DNA from: Bacteroidetes bacterium GWA2_30_7
GTDB lineage: Bacteria; Bacteroidota; Bacteroidia; Bacteroidales; GWF2-33-38
Length of the DNA: 11,196 bases
NCBI GenBank assembly: GCA_001768155.1
Contig: MENC01000147.1
Coordinates: 25,058-36,253, forward strand
Direction of reading: 5' to 3'
Of the stretch, positions 5,631 through 11,196 are shown one piece after another. The first letter of the stretch is position 1. The number at the start of each line of letters is the position of its first letter. Position numbers and translations under genes: made by a program. The notes under the pieces were generated by a model that ran no database searches, was not told where the DNA came from, and saw only the letters and a list, made by a program, of their open reading frames with translations.

Positions 5631-6241
5631 AAATTAATTTTTAAAATAGATAATTTAATTCCTCTAGTTATTTCAATAAGTGATTTTTTTTTTAGTTCAA
5701 TAAACTCACCATTCATTTTTATTCTATCAAGACCAGTTAAACTATCTAATGTTTTTTCATCATTACCCCACACATATAAATAATTATACGTAGAATCATT
5801 TATAAAATTTCCATATTTATAATCCCAATAACCATCATCTCCACCATAGTGAACTAATGTATATGGATTTGATAATAATTTATTTTTAAAATTTAATATG
5901 CAAAGAAACATTGATGTTCCAACTTCAACTTCGTTATAGTATATTATCCAATATAAATTAGGATTAATTTTTCTATAAGAATAAGCATATCCATAAATTT
6001 CAGGACTTATAATAATTCCATTATCAAGTTTAATACTAATATTTTGTAAGTATTTAGTTGAGTCAAATGACAATATTATTTTATTTTTGGCAACAGATAT
6101 ACCAGTTATTTTAAAATTAGTAGTAAAATTATGTTCAAAAAGTTCTAAATATTCAGATAATGTTAATGTATCTCTAGTTTCAGCTATTGTATTTAACAAA
6201 AAAACTATTTGACAAAATGATATTAAAATTAAAAATTTCAT
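5591..6241 (-). CDS. Putative secreted or periplasmic protein of unknown function
   Basis: A 216-residue protein that I do not recognise. It opens with a short signal peptide (MKFLILISFCQIVFLLNTIA, then ETRD), with likely cleavage after residue ~20 and no lipobox Cys at that point, so it is probably soluble in the periplasm or outside the cell. The mature part is rich in Tyr, Ile, Asn and Lys and looks beta-strand-rich, with a central glycine-aspartate patch (HYGGDDGYWDYKYGNF, about 131-146). The final 12 codons and stop run across the start of the cysteine-synthase-family gene in another frame, so its C-terminus may not be original. By eye it is more A+T-rich than the enzyme genes beside it. 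The signal peptide, length and open frame support a real gene; nothing links it functionally to its neighbours. Confidence 0.68.
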   Translation of the reverse strand: MKFLILISFCQIVFLLNTIAETRDTLTLSEYLELFEHNFTTNFKITGISVAKNKIILSFDSTKYLQNISIKLDNGIIISPEIYGYAYSYRKINPNLYWIIYYNEVEVGTSMFLCILNFKNKLLSNPYTLVHYGGDDGYWDYKYGNFINDSTYNYLYVWGNDEKTLDSLTGLDRIKMNGEFIELKKKSLIEITRGIKLSILKINLCPIYQNSTEFQL

Positions 6242-6291
6242 TTTCTAAATAAAACACTGCTAACATTTAAAACCTTAGCATGGTTATGATT

Positions 6292-8040
6292 TTAAACCAT
6301 CACAGGTTCGCCTTTTGTACTCCAGTTTCTTAATTTATAATATTCCTGAATTAAGTTATTGAAAACTTTACGGTCAATTTTTTTACCTTTCATAAATCCT
6401 GAAAGTGATTCTTCTTGGAAAAACCTTTCGGGTAATGTATCATCATTTGAAGTTCTGCCGTTTCGTAAATTATATTTACGGGCAAGGTCTGTGATTCTTG
6501 CACCAACTTCAAGAAGGCTTTTTCCTGTATGTTTTGTTCCGGTTGCAGCATTTAATAGGTCGGCAAGTTTATCTAAAGATAAAGGTACAAAATCGCAAAC
6601 AACCAAGCTGTTACGAACATTAACTGTGTCAATGCCTTCAACTAAAGTTGCAGGAATATCTTCAATTTTAAATTGTGGTCCCATTTCTTGCTCGGCAATC
6701 CAAAGTCGGGTATGACTTGCAAAATCAACTACAGACATTGCAACTCCCATTGTTAAAGAGCCTTTTGGATTAATTCCAGAAAGTTCCATTCCAAAAATAT
6801 TGATTGCAAAATCGCTACTTGATTTTCCAATTTTATTAGCAGCAACTCTTGTTCCGTCTGCAAAAATATTTCCTATATTTCCTTTTCTGAATGCTATTCT
6901 GTGAAGAAAATCTCTTTGAGCTTCGGCATTTCCCCAATTCATTTTTAAACCTTCCCATTCAGAAACAAGTCCTTTTTCGTAACATTCCATTGCAAAACCG
7001 CAAGTTCCTCCGGCACTTATTGTGTCTAAGCCCAAATCGTTACAAATTTCATTCGACCACGATACATCTTTAATGCTATTGATTTCGCAACCTGAGCCTA
7101 AAAATGCTGTAGTTTCGTATTCTGGTCCTTCAATTTCGTGACCATCCCAACGTGCCCATTTTGAGCATTTTATTGAACAGTTGAAACATCCAGTATCTTC
7201 CCAGTTTAATTCTTCACGAGCAGCTTCTGAGCTTATTTTTTCAAATTCTTCGTATTGAACTTTTTGCCAGTTTTTAACAGGAAGTATCTCATTTTCCTGA
7301 CAACCTCTAACGCACTTCATTGTCCCTTTTTGGCGACGGAATTTTACTCCAGGCAAGTCAAGAATTTCTTTTGTGTATTTTAAATTTGTTTCTTTAAAAA
7401 GCTTATCATCAGCATAGTTAATTGATAAATTTCCATCAACCACAATTGCTTTCAGGTTTTTTGAACCCATAACTGCACCAACTCCTCCACGTCCATACTG
7501 ACGATGTTTGTCAACTCCAATGCAAGAAATTAATGATAAATTTTCGCCAGCTTGACCAATTGCAGCAACATGTGGGTCGTTGCCTTTGTGTTTTGCAAGT
7601 AAAATATCATTGGTTTCAAAAATACCTTTTCCCCAAATTTCTTTAGCATCTAAAATTTCAACTTTGTCGGCTGTAATACTTATATAAACAGGATTATTTG
7701 ATTTTCCTGTTATTAATAGATAATCGTAACCAGCCGATTTTAAGCGAGGTCCAAAACTTCCGCCACAATGTGCATCGTGTAATGAGCCTGTTAATGGCGA
7801 TTTTGTAACCAAAGTTGTTCTGGCACTTGTTTGAATTTTAGTTCCAGTGAAAGGTCCATTAATAAACATTAACGGATTTTCAGGTCCAAGAGGGTCAGGG
7901 TTTGGAGCAATTTTTTCCATTATTGCAAATCCAAGACCTTTTGCACCAATATAGTTTTTTACTAATTTTTGGTCAACATCTTTAACTTCGTGTTTTTTTG
8001 AAGTTAAATCAATTTGGAGGTATTTGTTTGTATATGACAT
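6292..8040 (-). CDS. aor: Aldehyde:ferredoxin oxidoreductase (tungsten/bis-pterin, AOR family)
   Basis: AOR-family enzymes oxidise aldehydes to carboxylic acids with ferredoxin as electron partner (or the reverse), using a tungsten bis-pyranopterin site and one [4Fe-4S] cluster; they are oxygen-sensitive and cytoplasmic. This 582-residue protein is close to full family length. The cluster ligands are C285, C288 and C292 (CFNCSIKC) plus C482, spaced as in the Pyrococcus furiosus enzyme. The first pterin motif D-x-x-G-L-D is present as DLGLD (D335-D339 region). The second, normally D-x-x-G-L-C, reads NSLVVC (477-482), so its acidic residue and glycine are replaced. Other family blocks are GPFTGT (62-67), QYGRGGVGAVMGSKNLKAIV (181-200) and EGPEYET (304-310). 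The start (MSYTNKYLQIDLTS) fits the family. No MoaD-like or electron-carrier gene adjoins it; the true substrate is unknown. It lies between hom and the secreted protein on the same strand. Confidence 0.93.
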   Translation of the reverse strand: MSYTNKYLQIDLTSKKHEVKDVDQKLVKNYIGAKGLGFAIMEKIAPNPDPLGPENPLMFINGPFTGTKIQTSARTTLVTKSPLTGSLHDAHCGGSFGPRLKSAGYDYLLITGKSNNPVYISITADKVEILDAKEIWGKGIFETNDILLAKHKGNDPHVAAIGQAGENLSLISCIGVDKHRQYGRGGVGAVMGSKNLKAIVVDGNLSINYADDKLFKETNLKYTKEILDLPGVKFRRQKGTMKCVRGCQENEILPVKNWQKVQYEEFEKISSEAAREELNWEDTGCFNCSIKCSKWARWDGHEIEGPEYETTAFLGSGCEINSIKDVSWSNEICNDLGLDTISAGGTCGFAMECYEKGLVSEWEGLKMNWGNAEAQRDFLHRIAFRKGNIGNIFADGTRVAANKIGKSSSDFAINIFGMELSGINPKGSLTMGVAMSVVDFASHTRLWIAEQEMGPQFKIEDIPATLVEGIDTVNVRNSLVVCDFVPLSLDKLADLLNAATGTKHTGKSLLEVGARITDLARKYNLRNGRTSNDDTLPERFFQEESLSGFMKGKKIDRKVFNNLIQEYYKLRNWSTKGEPVMV

Positions 8041-8160
8041 ATAAAGAGGTTTGAAGTTAGAAGTTTGAAGTTAGAAGTTTGGGATAAAAAACGTAGCAAC
8101 ACTTCGACTATCGCTCAGTGCATCGCAACAAACTATAAACATCAAACTTCAAACTATATA
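8041..8160. repeat. Repeat-rich intergenic gap between hom and the AOR gene
   Basis: Two complete tandem copies of the 14-mer GTTTGAAGTTAGAA (8049-8062 and 8063-8076) plus the start of a third (to 8081). A partial inverted copy, CAAACTTCAAACT, lies at 8143-8155, giving a 9-bp match to 8062-8070. Between them, 8100-8120 reads CACTTCGACTATCGCTCAGTG apart from its last base, a composition unlike the surrounding A+T-rich DNA. It resembles, from memory only, a dispersed intergenic repeat of Bacteroidota. No promoter for the AOR gene stands out. Confidence 0.65.
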
Positions 8161-9186
8161 TTACTTGTTTTTTTTATTAATGCTTAATAAATCGGTAAGA
8201 ATTGCAAAGCCTGTTTGTTGTCTTCCAGCACCAGGGCCTACAATTGTTACATCGCCTAATAAGTCTGTTGTGAAAGTTAGAGCATTTGTAGCACCCATAA
8301 CTCCTGCAAGTGGATGTGAAAGTGAAATCATTTCAGGAGCAACAGAACCAATTACATTTCCATCTTTAGTTTTTTCAACACTTCCAATTAATTTCCAACG
8401 AGAATTTTCTTTTTTAGCTTTTTCGATATCTTTTGAAGTTATTTTTGTAATGCCCTGACATTCAACATCTTTAATTTCTAGTTTTGCACCCATAACAACA
8501 TTTGCAAGAATTACAACTTTTCCTCTAGCATCATAACCTTCAACATCGCCTGTTGGGTCTGCTTCTGCATAACCTAAATCTTGAGCAACTTTTAAAACTG
8601 CATTATAATCCATGCCTTTTTCCATTTCGCTAAGCATGTAGTTTGTAGTTCCGTTTAAAATACCTCTGATTTTAGAAATTTCACAACCTGCTAGAGGACC
8701 TTCGGTTAAATTTATAATTGGAGTTCCAGCAACAACTGTTCCTTCTATTTTGAAATCGACATCATTTTTATCAGCAATTTTTTTCAATTTGCTATAATAT
8801 AAAGCAGCTGGGCCTTTGTTGCTAGTTACAACACTTTTTCCTGTTTCTAAAGCAACTTTACAATGATTAATAGCTGGTCCACCAGTTGTTAAATCAGTAT
8901 AAGTTAATTCGCAAACAACATCAGCATTACATTTTCTAATTAATGAAGTTGTATCCCATTTTGTAATATCTTTTGAGAATTTCTTTTTAGATTTTGCAAC
9001 TTTAATGCAATCTTCTAAATCTAATCCTTTACTATTATATACATTGCCATAAGCAAAGTCAGAAATAGCAACAACTTCAAAAGTATAGTTGTATTTTTTT
9101 TGTAAAAATTCTTTTTTACTTAATAATATTTCTGCAAGTCCTTGACCTACTGTTCCAAAACCGATAATTGCAATTCTATTTTTCAT
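8161..9186 (-). CDS. hom: Homoserine dehydrogenase, short form without ACT domain
   Basis: Reduces aspartate-4-semialdehyde to homoserine with NAD(P)H, the branch point toward threonine and methionine. The 341-residue protein shows the Rossmann loop GFGTVG (9-14), the catalytic-site segment TSNKGP with K124, a GTVVAGTPI block (149-157), ILNGTTNYML (176-185), and the family signature at 201-223 including D-P-T-G-D-V-E-G-Y-D-A-R-G-K. It stops right after the catalytic domain, with no C-terminal ACT domain, and is not fused to aspartate kinase. Feedback control through those domains is therefore absent, as in other short forms. The start at 9186 has no Shine-Dalgarno sequence but is fixed by the N-terminal dinucleotide fold. 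It follows the Cys/Met PLP gene on the same strand across a 236-nt gap with a possible promoter, so it may be transcribed separately. Confidence 0.94.
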   Translation of the reverse strand: MKNRIAIIGFGTVGQGLAEILLSKKEFLQKKYNYTFEVVAISDFAYGNVYNSKGLDLEDCIKVAKSKKKFSKDITKWDTTSLIRKCNADVVCELTYTDLTTGGPAINHCKVALETGKSVVTSNKGPAALYYSKLKKIADKNDVDFKIEGTVVAGTPIINLTEGPLAGCEISKIRGILNGTTNYMLSEMEKGMDYNAVLKVAQDLGYAEADPTGDVEGYDARGKVVILANVVMGAKLEIKDVECQGITKITSKDIEKAKKENSRWKLIGSVEKTKDGNVIGSVAPEMISLSHPLAGVMGATNALTFTTDLLGDVTIVGPGAGRQQTGFAILTDLLSINKKNK

Positions 9187-9422
9187 TCTGTTTATATTTT
9201 AGTTATAAAAATTATTTTTTTTGTTTGTTGTTTAACTTCGTTGAGCTCGCAAGCTCGGTTGTCGTTTGTTGTTTGAGGTTTCTAACGCATTTAATTCGTT
9301 TAAACTTTGAAAGTTGTGTTTAAGTATTCTTATGTTTAGAAAACAGTTTAACAATTAAAATTTAACAAATTTATTTATATTCTCAACACGATTGAAGGAG
9401 GTTATCGCTATGCTTCAAGATG
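9187..9422. other. Intergenic region upstream of hom with short repeats
   Basis: Contains two copies of GTTTGTTGTTT (9223-9233 and 9264-9274) around a small hairpin, GAGCT-CGCA-AGCTC (9243-9256). Further out, on the minus strand, TAAATTTG (complement of 9366-9373) is an exact TAnnTTTG -7 match that could start a hom transcript, though no clear TTG lies at the expected distance. That would give hom a leader of about 170 nt. I do not recognise a riboswitch in it. Confidence 0.4.
9366..9373 (-). promoter_or_regulatory. Possible -7 element of a hom promoter
   Basis: TAAATTTG on the minus strand, 8 of 8 to the Bacteroidota -7 pattern, about 180 nt upstream of hom and 50 nt after the stop of the PLP gene. 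The -33 position shows TTC, not TTG, so support is weak. Confidence 0.3.
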
Positions 9423-9453
9423 TTATCTTAATCGAGCAGAAGAAGCACCTCCT
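9396..9453 (-). other. Bulged hairpin spanning the stop codon of the PLP-enzyme gene
   Basis: AGGAGGT (9396-9402) can pair with ACCTCCT (9447-9453), and GCTTC (9412-9416) with GAAGC (9442-9446), separated by a 9-nt bulge on one side only. The stop codon (9423-9425) lies in the loop. No T run follows, so it is not a standard terminator. It may protect or shape the mRNA end, or be chance. Confidence 0.35.
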
Positions 9454-10883
9454 GCAGAATACATTGGCGAAGATACTGATATTTTGTTTCCGTCAAGTAC
9501 AGTTAGGGCTTGTTTTAAATCATCTATTGTGTCATCTGCATGTTCAGCTCCAACACAAAGTCGTATTAAATTGGCAGGAATATCAGCTAGTTTACGAGCT
9601 TCTTCGCCTTGTTGTTGATGTGTAGAAATAGCTGGAATTGTAGCAACAGATTTTATTCTACCTAAATCTGTGGCACGCCAAATTCTTTGTAGTGCGTCGA
9701 AAACTTTTCGTGTATCCATTGCATTGCCTTTAACTCTGAATGACATTAAATGACCATAGCGATTAACTTTTTTGCCATAAATATCATCAAACTCAGAATC
9801 AGCTAATACTAAATATTTACTAGCTAATTTGTGTAATGGATGTGATTCTAATCCTAAATAATCGACTTGTTCAATGTGTTTATGAGTTTCAAGGTATTTT
9901 GCAACTTTTAAAGTATTACGACTCATTAAGTCAACTTTCGAACGTAAAGTTCTTATGTCATTTAAAGTTAGAATTGCGTTCATAGGAGATATATTTGGTC
10001 CAATATCTCTGTTTGGTAAAGCTTTGATATATAGCCCGAAATCTGCTTTAAGCATATCGTTATTGATATTAAGTTTCAAGTTTTTCTTTGCAATAACAGC
10101 ACCTGAAACAGAAAAGCCGCTTGATGATAATGTTTTTGTAACAGATTGAATAACAATGTCTGCACCATGAGTTAATGGACGGAATAATGCAGGTGTTGCA
10201 ACTGTTGAGTCAATAATTAATGGAATTCCATATTTATGAGCTAATGCTGCAACTTTTTCGATATCAAAAAATGAAAGACCTGGATTACTTGGCATTTCAC
10301 CATATAAAAATCTAGTATTTTCATCAATTAATGATTCCCATTCTTCAATATTATTAGAGTTTATTACTTTACGCCAATGTATATGTTTTTCCTGATCTTG
10401 ACGAACAGCAAATTGTTGGAATGTTCCACCATAAACCTGACAAGTGCCTACAAAATTAATTTCGGTATGAATGTCTTTATCAAATGTCAAAAATGGTTCG
10501 CAAGCACTAAATATAGCAGACATTCCTGATGAAGTAGCACAACAAGATGCCTCAATATCAGAGCCATAAGTTTCTAACAAAGCTAAAACTCCTTCAAGAT
10601 AATACATGCTTGGATTTCCGATTCTGGAATAACACCACGTTGGAATTTGATAACTCAAAGCGGCTTCCATTTCATTTGAATCTCTATATGCCTGCGATGA
10701 AGACATATATATAGGTTCAATTATTGACCCTTGATTAAAATCTAAAGCTTCTTGCATAGAATAAATTCCATGAACAGCTAATGTGTCAAACTTTAATTTT
10801 TTTAATGACTTTAAATGATCTTTATGCCATTCAGCTGATTGTTTTGCTGCGTCGATGTAGTAATTGATATTAGATGAGTCCAT
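9423..10883 (-). CDS. Cys/Met-metabolism PLP enzyme (homocysteine-forming sulfhydrylase or gamma-lyase type)
   Basis: Fold-type I PLP enzyme of the cystathionine gamma-synthase / O-acetylhomoserine sulfhydrylase / methionine gamma-lyase family. Counting from the ATG at 10883 (486 residues): the cofactor-binding YSRIGNP at 85-91; the phosphate loop SSGM at 118-121; IIDSTVATP with the ring-contacting Asp225; the Schiff-base K250 in QSVTKTLSS; and the substrate-carboxylate Arg441 in LIRLCVGAEH (usually L-I-R-L-S-V-G-x-E-H). The protein is longer than typical (~380-430), with ~50 extra N-terminal residues and a ~25-residue tail rich in Ser, Ala and Gly. A TTG at 10904 could add seven residues, but the ATG is preferred. 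The neighbouring hom and cysteine-synthase-family genes favour homocysteine synthesis from an acylated homoserine; the sequence does not exclude lyase activity. It is the first gene of the minus-strand run. Confidence 0.9.
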   Translation of the reverse strand: MDSSNINYYIDAAKQSAEWHKDHLKSLKKLKFDTLAVHGIYSMQEALDFNQGSIIEPIYMSSSQAYRDSNEMEAALSYQIPTWCYSRIGNPSMYYLEGVLALLETYGSDIEASCCATSSGMSAIFSACEPFLTFDKDIHTEINFVGTCQVYGGTFQQFAVRQDQEKHIHWRKVINSNNIEEWESLIDENTRFLYGEMPSNPGLSFFDIEKVAALAHKYGIPLIIDSTVATPALFRPLTHGADIVIQSVTKTLSSSGFSVSGAVIAKKNLKLNINNDMLKADFGLYIKALPNRDIGPNISPMNAILTLNDIRTLRSKVDLMSRNTLKVAKYLETHKHIEQVDYLGLESHPLHKLASKYLVLADSEFDDIYGKKVNRYGHLMSFRVKGNAMDTRKVFDALQRIWRATDLGRIKSVATIPAISTHQQQGEEARKLADIPANLIRLCVGAEHADDTIDDLKQALTVLDGNKISVSSPMYSAGGASSARLR

Positions 10884-10998
10884 TTTCGTAAGTATTAATA
10901 ACAAATTATTATCAAAAGATAAAAATAAGTAAAAATATGTAAATAAAAAACGAAGATGTTGAAGAAAATAAAATTTAATTGTCGATTAATGAAAGAAT

Positions 10999-11075
10999 AT
11001 GATACTTGGAGTTTGTATAAAGTATTAATTGTTTAAATATACGCTTTTACGCATGGGAACTGTTGTGAGTATCAT
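10999..11075. repeat. 8-bp inverted repeat enclosing a 61-nt segment, possible leader RNA structure
   Basis: ATGATACT (10999-11006) and AGTATCAT (11068-11075) are perfectly complementary. Inside, GTATA and TATAC (around 11014-11042) can form a second, 5-bp stem. Read as minus-strand RNA it would lie in the leader of the PLP-enzyme gene, about 116 nt before the start. Read as plus-strand RNA, two extra G-U pairs extend the outer stem. Confidence 0.4.
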
Positions 11076-11085
11076 TTTAGTTAAC

Positions 11086-11116
11086 AAAAAAAAATTCCTA
11101 AATCTTTAAGATTTAG
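11086..11116 (-). terminator. Intrinsic terminator on the minus strand
   Basis: CTAAATCTT (11098-11106) and AAGATTTAG (11108-11116) form a hairpin. On the minus strand it is followed within 3 nt by nine U residues (complement of 11086-11094). It most likely ends a leftward gene beyond the right edge, which would make the PLP-enzyme gene the start of a new transcription unit. An attenuator role for that gene is less likely. Confidence 0.65.
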
Positions 11117-11177
11117 AAAATCAAGTTTTGATTACAATTGTAATTTATTAAAAGTATTCTTTTATAATTAACTCAAG

Positions 11178-11193
11178 CATCTCAACATCTCAA
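11178..11193. repeat. Tandem octamer CATCTCAA, two copies, at the right edge
   Basis: CATCTCAA occurs at 11178-11185 and 11186-11193, and the array may continue outside the window. It is the same style of short-period intergenic repeat as those near 4066, 4497 and 8049, with a different unit. Confidence 0.6.
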
Positions 11194-11196
11194 TGT

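Larger units (their letters stand above)
10884..11196. other. Gene-free region upstream of the PLP-enzyme gene
   Basis: This 313-nt stretch has no long frame. From right to left it holds an octamer repeat (11178-11193), a minus-strand terminator (11086-11116), an inverted repeat (10999-11075) and about 115 nt of A+T-rich leader before the ATG at 10883. I found no full TAnnTTTG promoter on the minus strand and no SAM-, T-box- or TPP-type riboswitch core that I recognise. On the minus strand a 16-codon frame (MILTTVPMRKSVYLNN) begins at 11075 inside the inverted repeat; coding status is doubtful. Confidence 0.5.

Noticed and set aside
6359..6715. 118-codon plus-strand frame inside the AOR gene
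   Set aside because: Opposite strand of a strongly conserved enzyme gene; its composition mirrors the enzyme's codons.
8165..8458. 97-codon plus-strand frame inside hom
   Set aside because: Antisense to the conserved C-terminal half of homoserine dehydrogenase; no independent support.
9955..10149. 64-codon plus-strand frame inside the PLP-enzyme gene
   Set aside because: Antisense shadow within the region just after the PLP lysine.
10884..10904. TTG start adding seven residues to the PLP enzyme
   Set aside because: An in-frame ATG at 10883 follows directly and no ribosome-binding site favours the TTG.
10884..11196. SAM riboswitch upstream of the PLP-enzyme gene
   Set aside because: The conserved cores of SAM-I and SAM-II aptamers are not recognisable on the minus strand; only a generic inverted repeat is seen.

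Overview
The window looks like chromosomal DNA from an anaerobic member of the Bacteroidota. The evidence is very A+T-rich DNA, a large TonB-dependent outer-membrane receptor, a short RecF followed by a DUF721 protein, an S23-type four-helix-bundle gene set among short A+T-rich repeats, promoter-like TAnnTTTG sequences, and main genes that lack Shine-Dalgarno sequences. A tungsten-type aldehyde:ferredoxin oxidoreductase points to anaerobic metabolism. I cannot name a genus.

Layout. Positions 1-1734 (+) hold the C-terminal barrel of a TonB-dependent receptor cut by the left edge. Positions 1735-2639 hold no long gene, but they do contain two tandem paralogous genes for ~50-residue single-span membrane proteins (1774-1929 and 2221-2373, both -). 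Each has an unusually clear Shine-Dalgarno sequence and a conserved upstream region. Between them lies a perfect 16-bp terminator hairpin, preceded on the + strand by a consensus-like promoter, so a short RNA may be made there. Positions 2640-4038 (+) hold recF and a DUF721/DciA-like gene, probably one operon. Positions 4066-4573 hold an S23/four-helix-bundle gene (-) flanked by a 29/32-matching direct repeat. Both repeat copies overlap the stop codon of a gene.

The rest, 4557-10883, is all on the minus strand: a Cys/Met-metabolism PLP enzyme (first transcribed), homoserine dehydrogenase, aldehyde:ferredoxin oxidoreductase, an unrecognised secreted protein, and a cysteine-synthase-family PLP enzyme. 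Three of these five genes fit sulfur amino-acid synthesis: homoserine supply, sulfur transfer to an activated homoserine, and cysteine or cystathionine formation. The homoserine acyltransferase and serine acetyltransferase that would complete such a pathway are not in the window. Intergenic gaps of 120-313 nt carry short tandem and inverted repeats, a possible promoter for hom, a structured inverted repeat upstream of the PLP gene, and a terminator that probably belongs to a gene beyond the right edge.

The items most worth following up are the duplicated small membrane-protein module with the putative RNA between its copies, and the repeat-bounded S23 gene that sits against the end of the cysteine-synthase gene.
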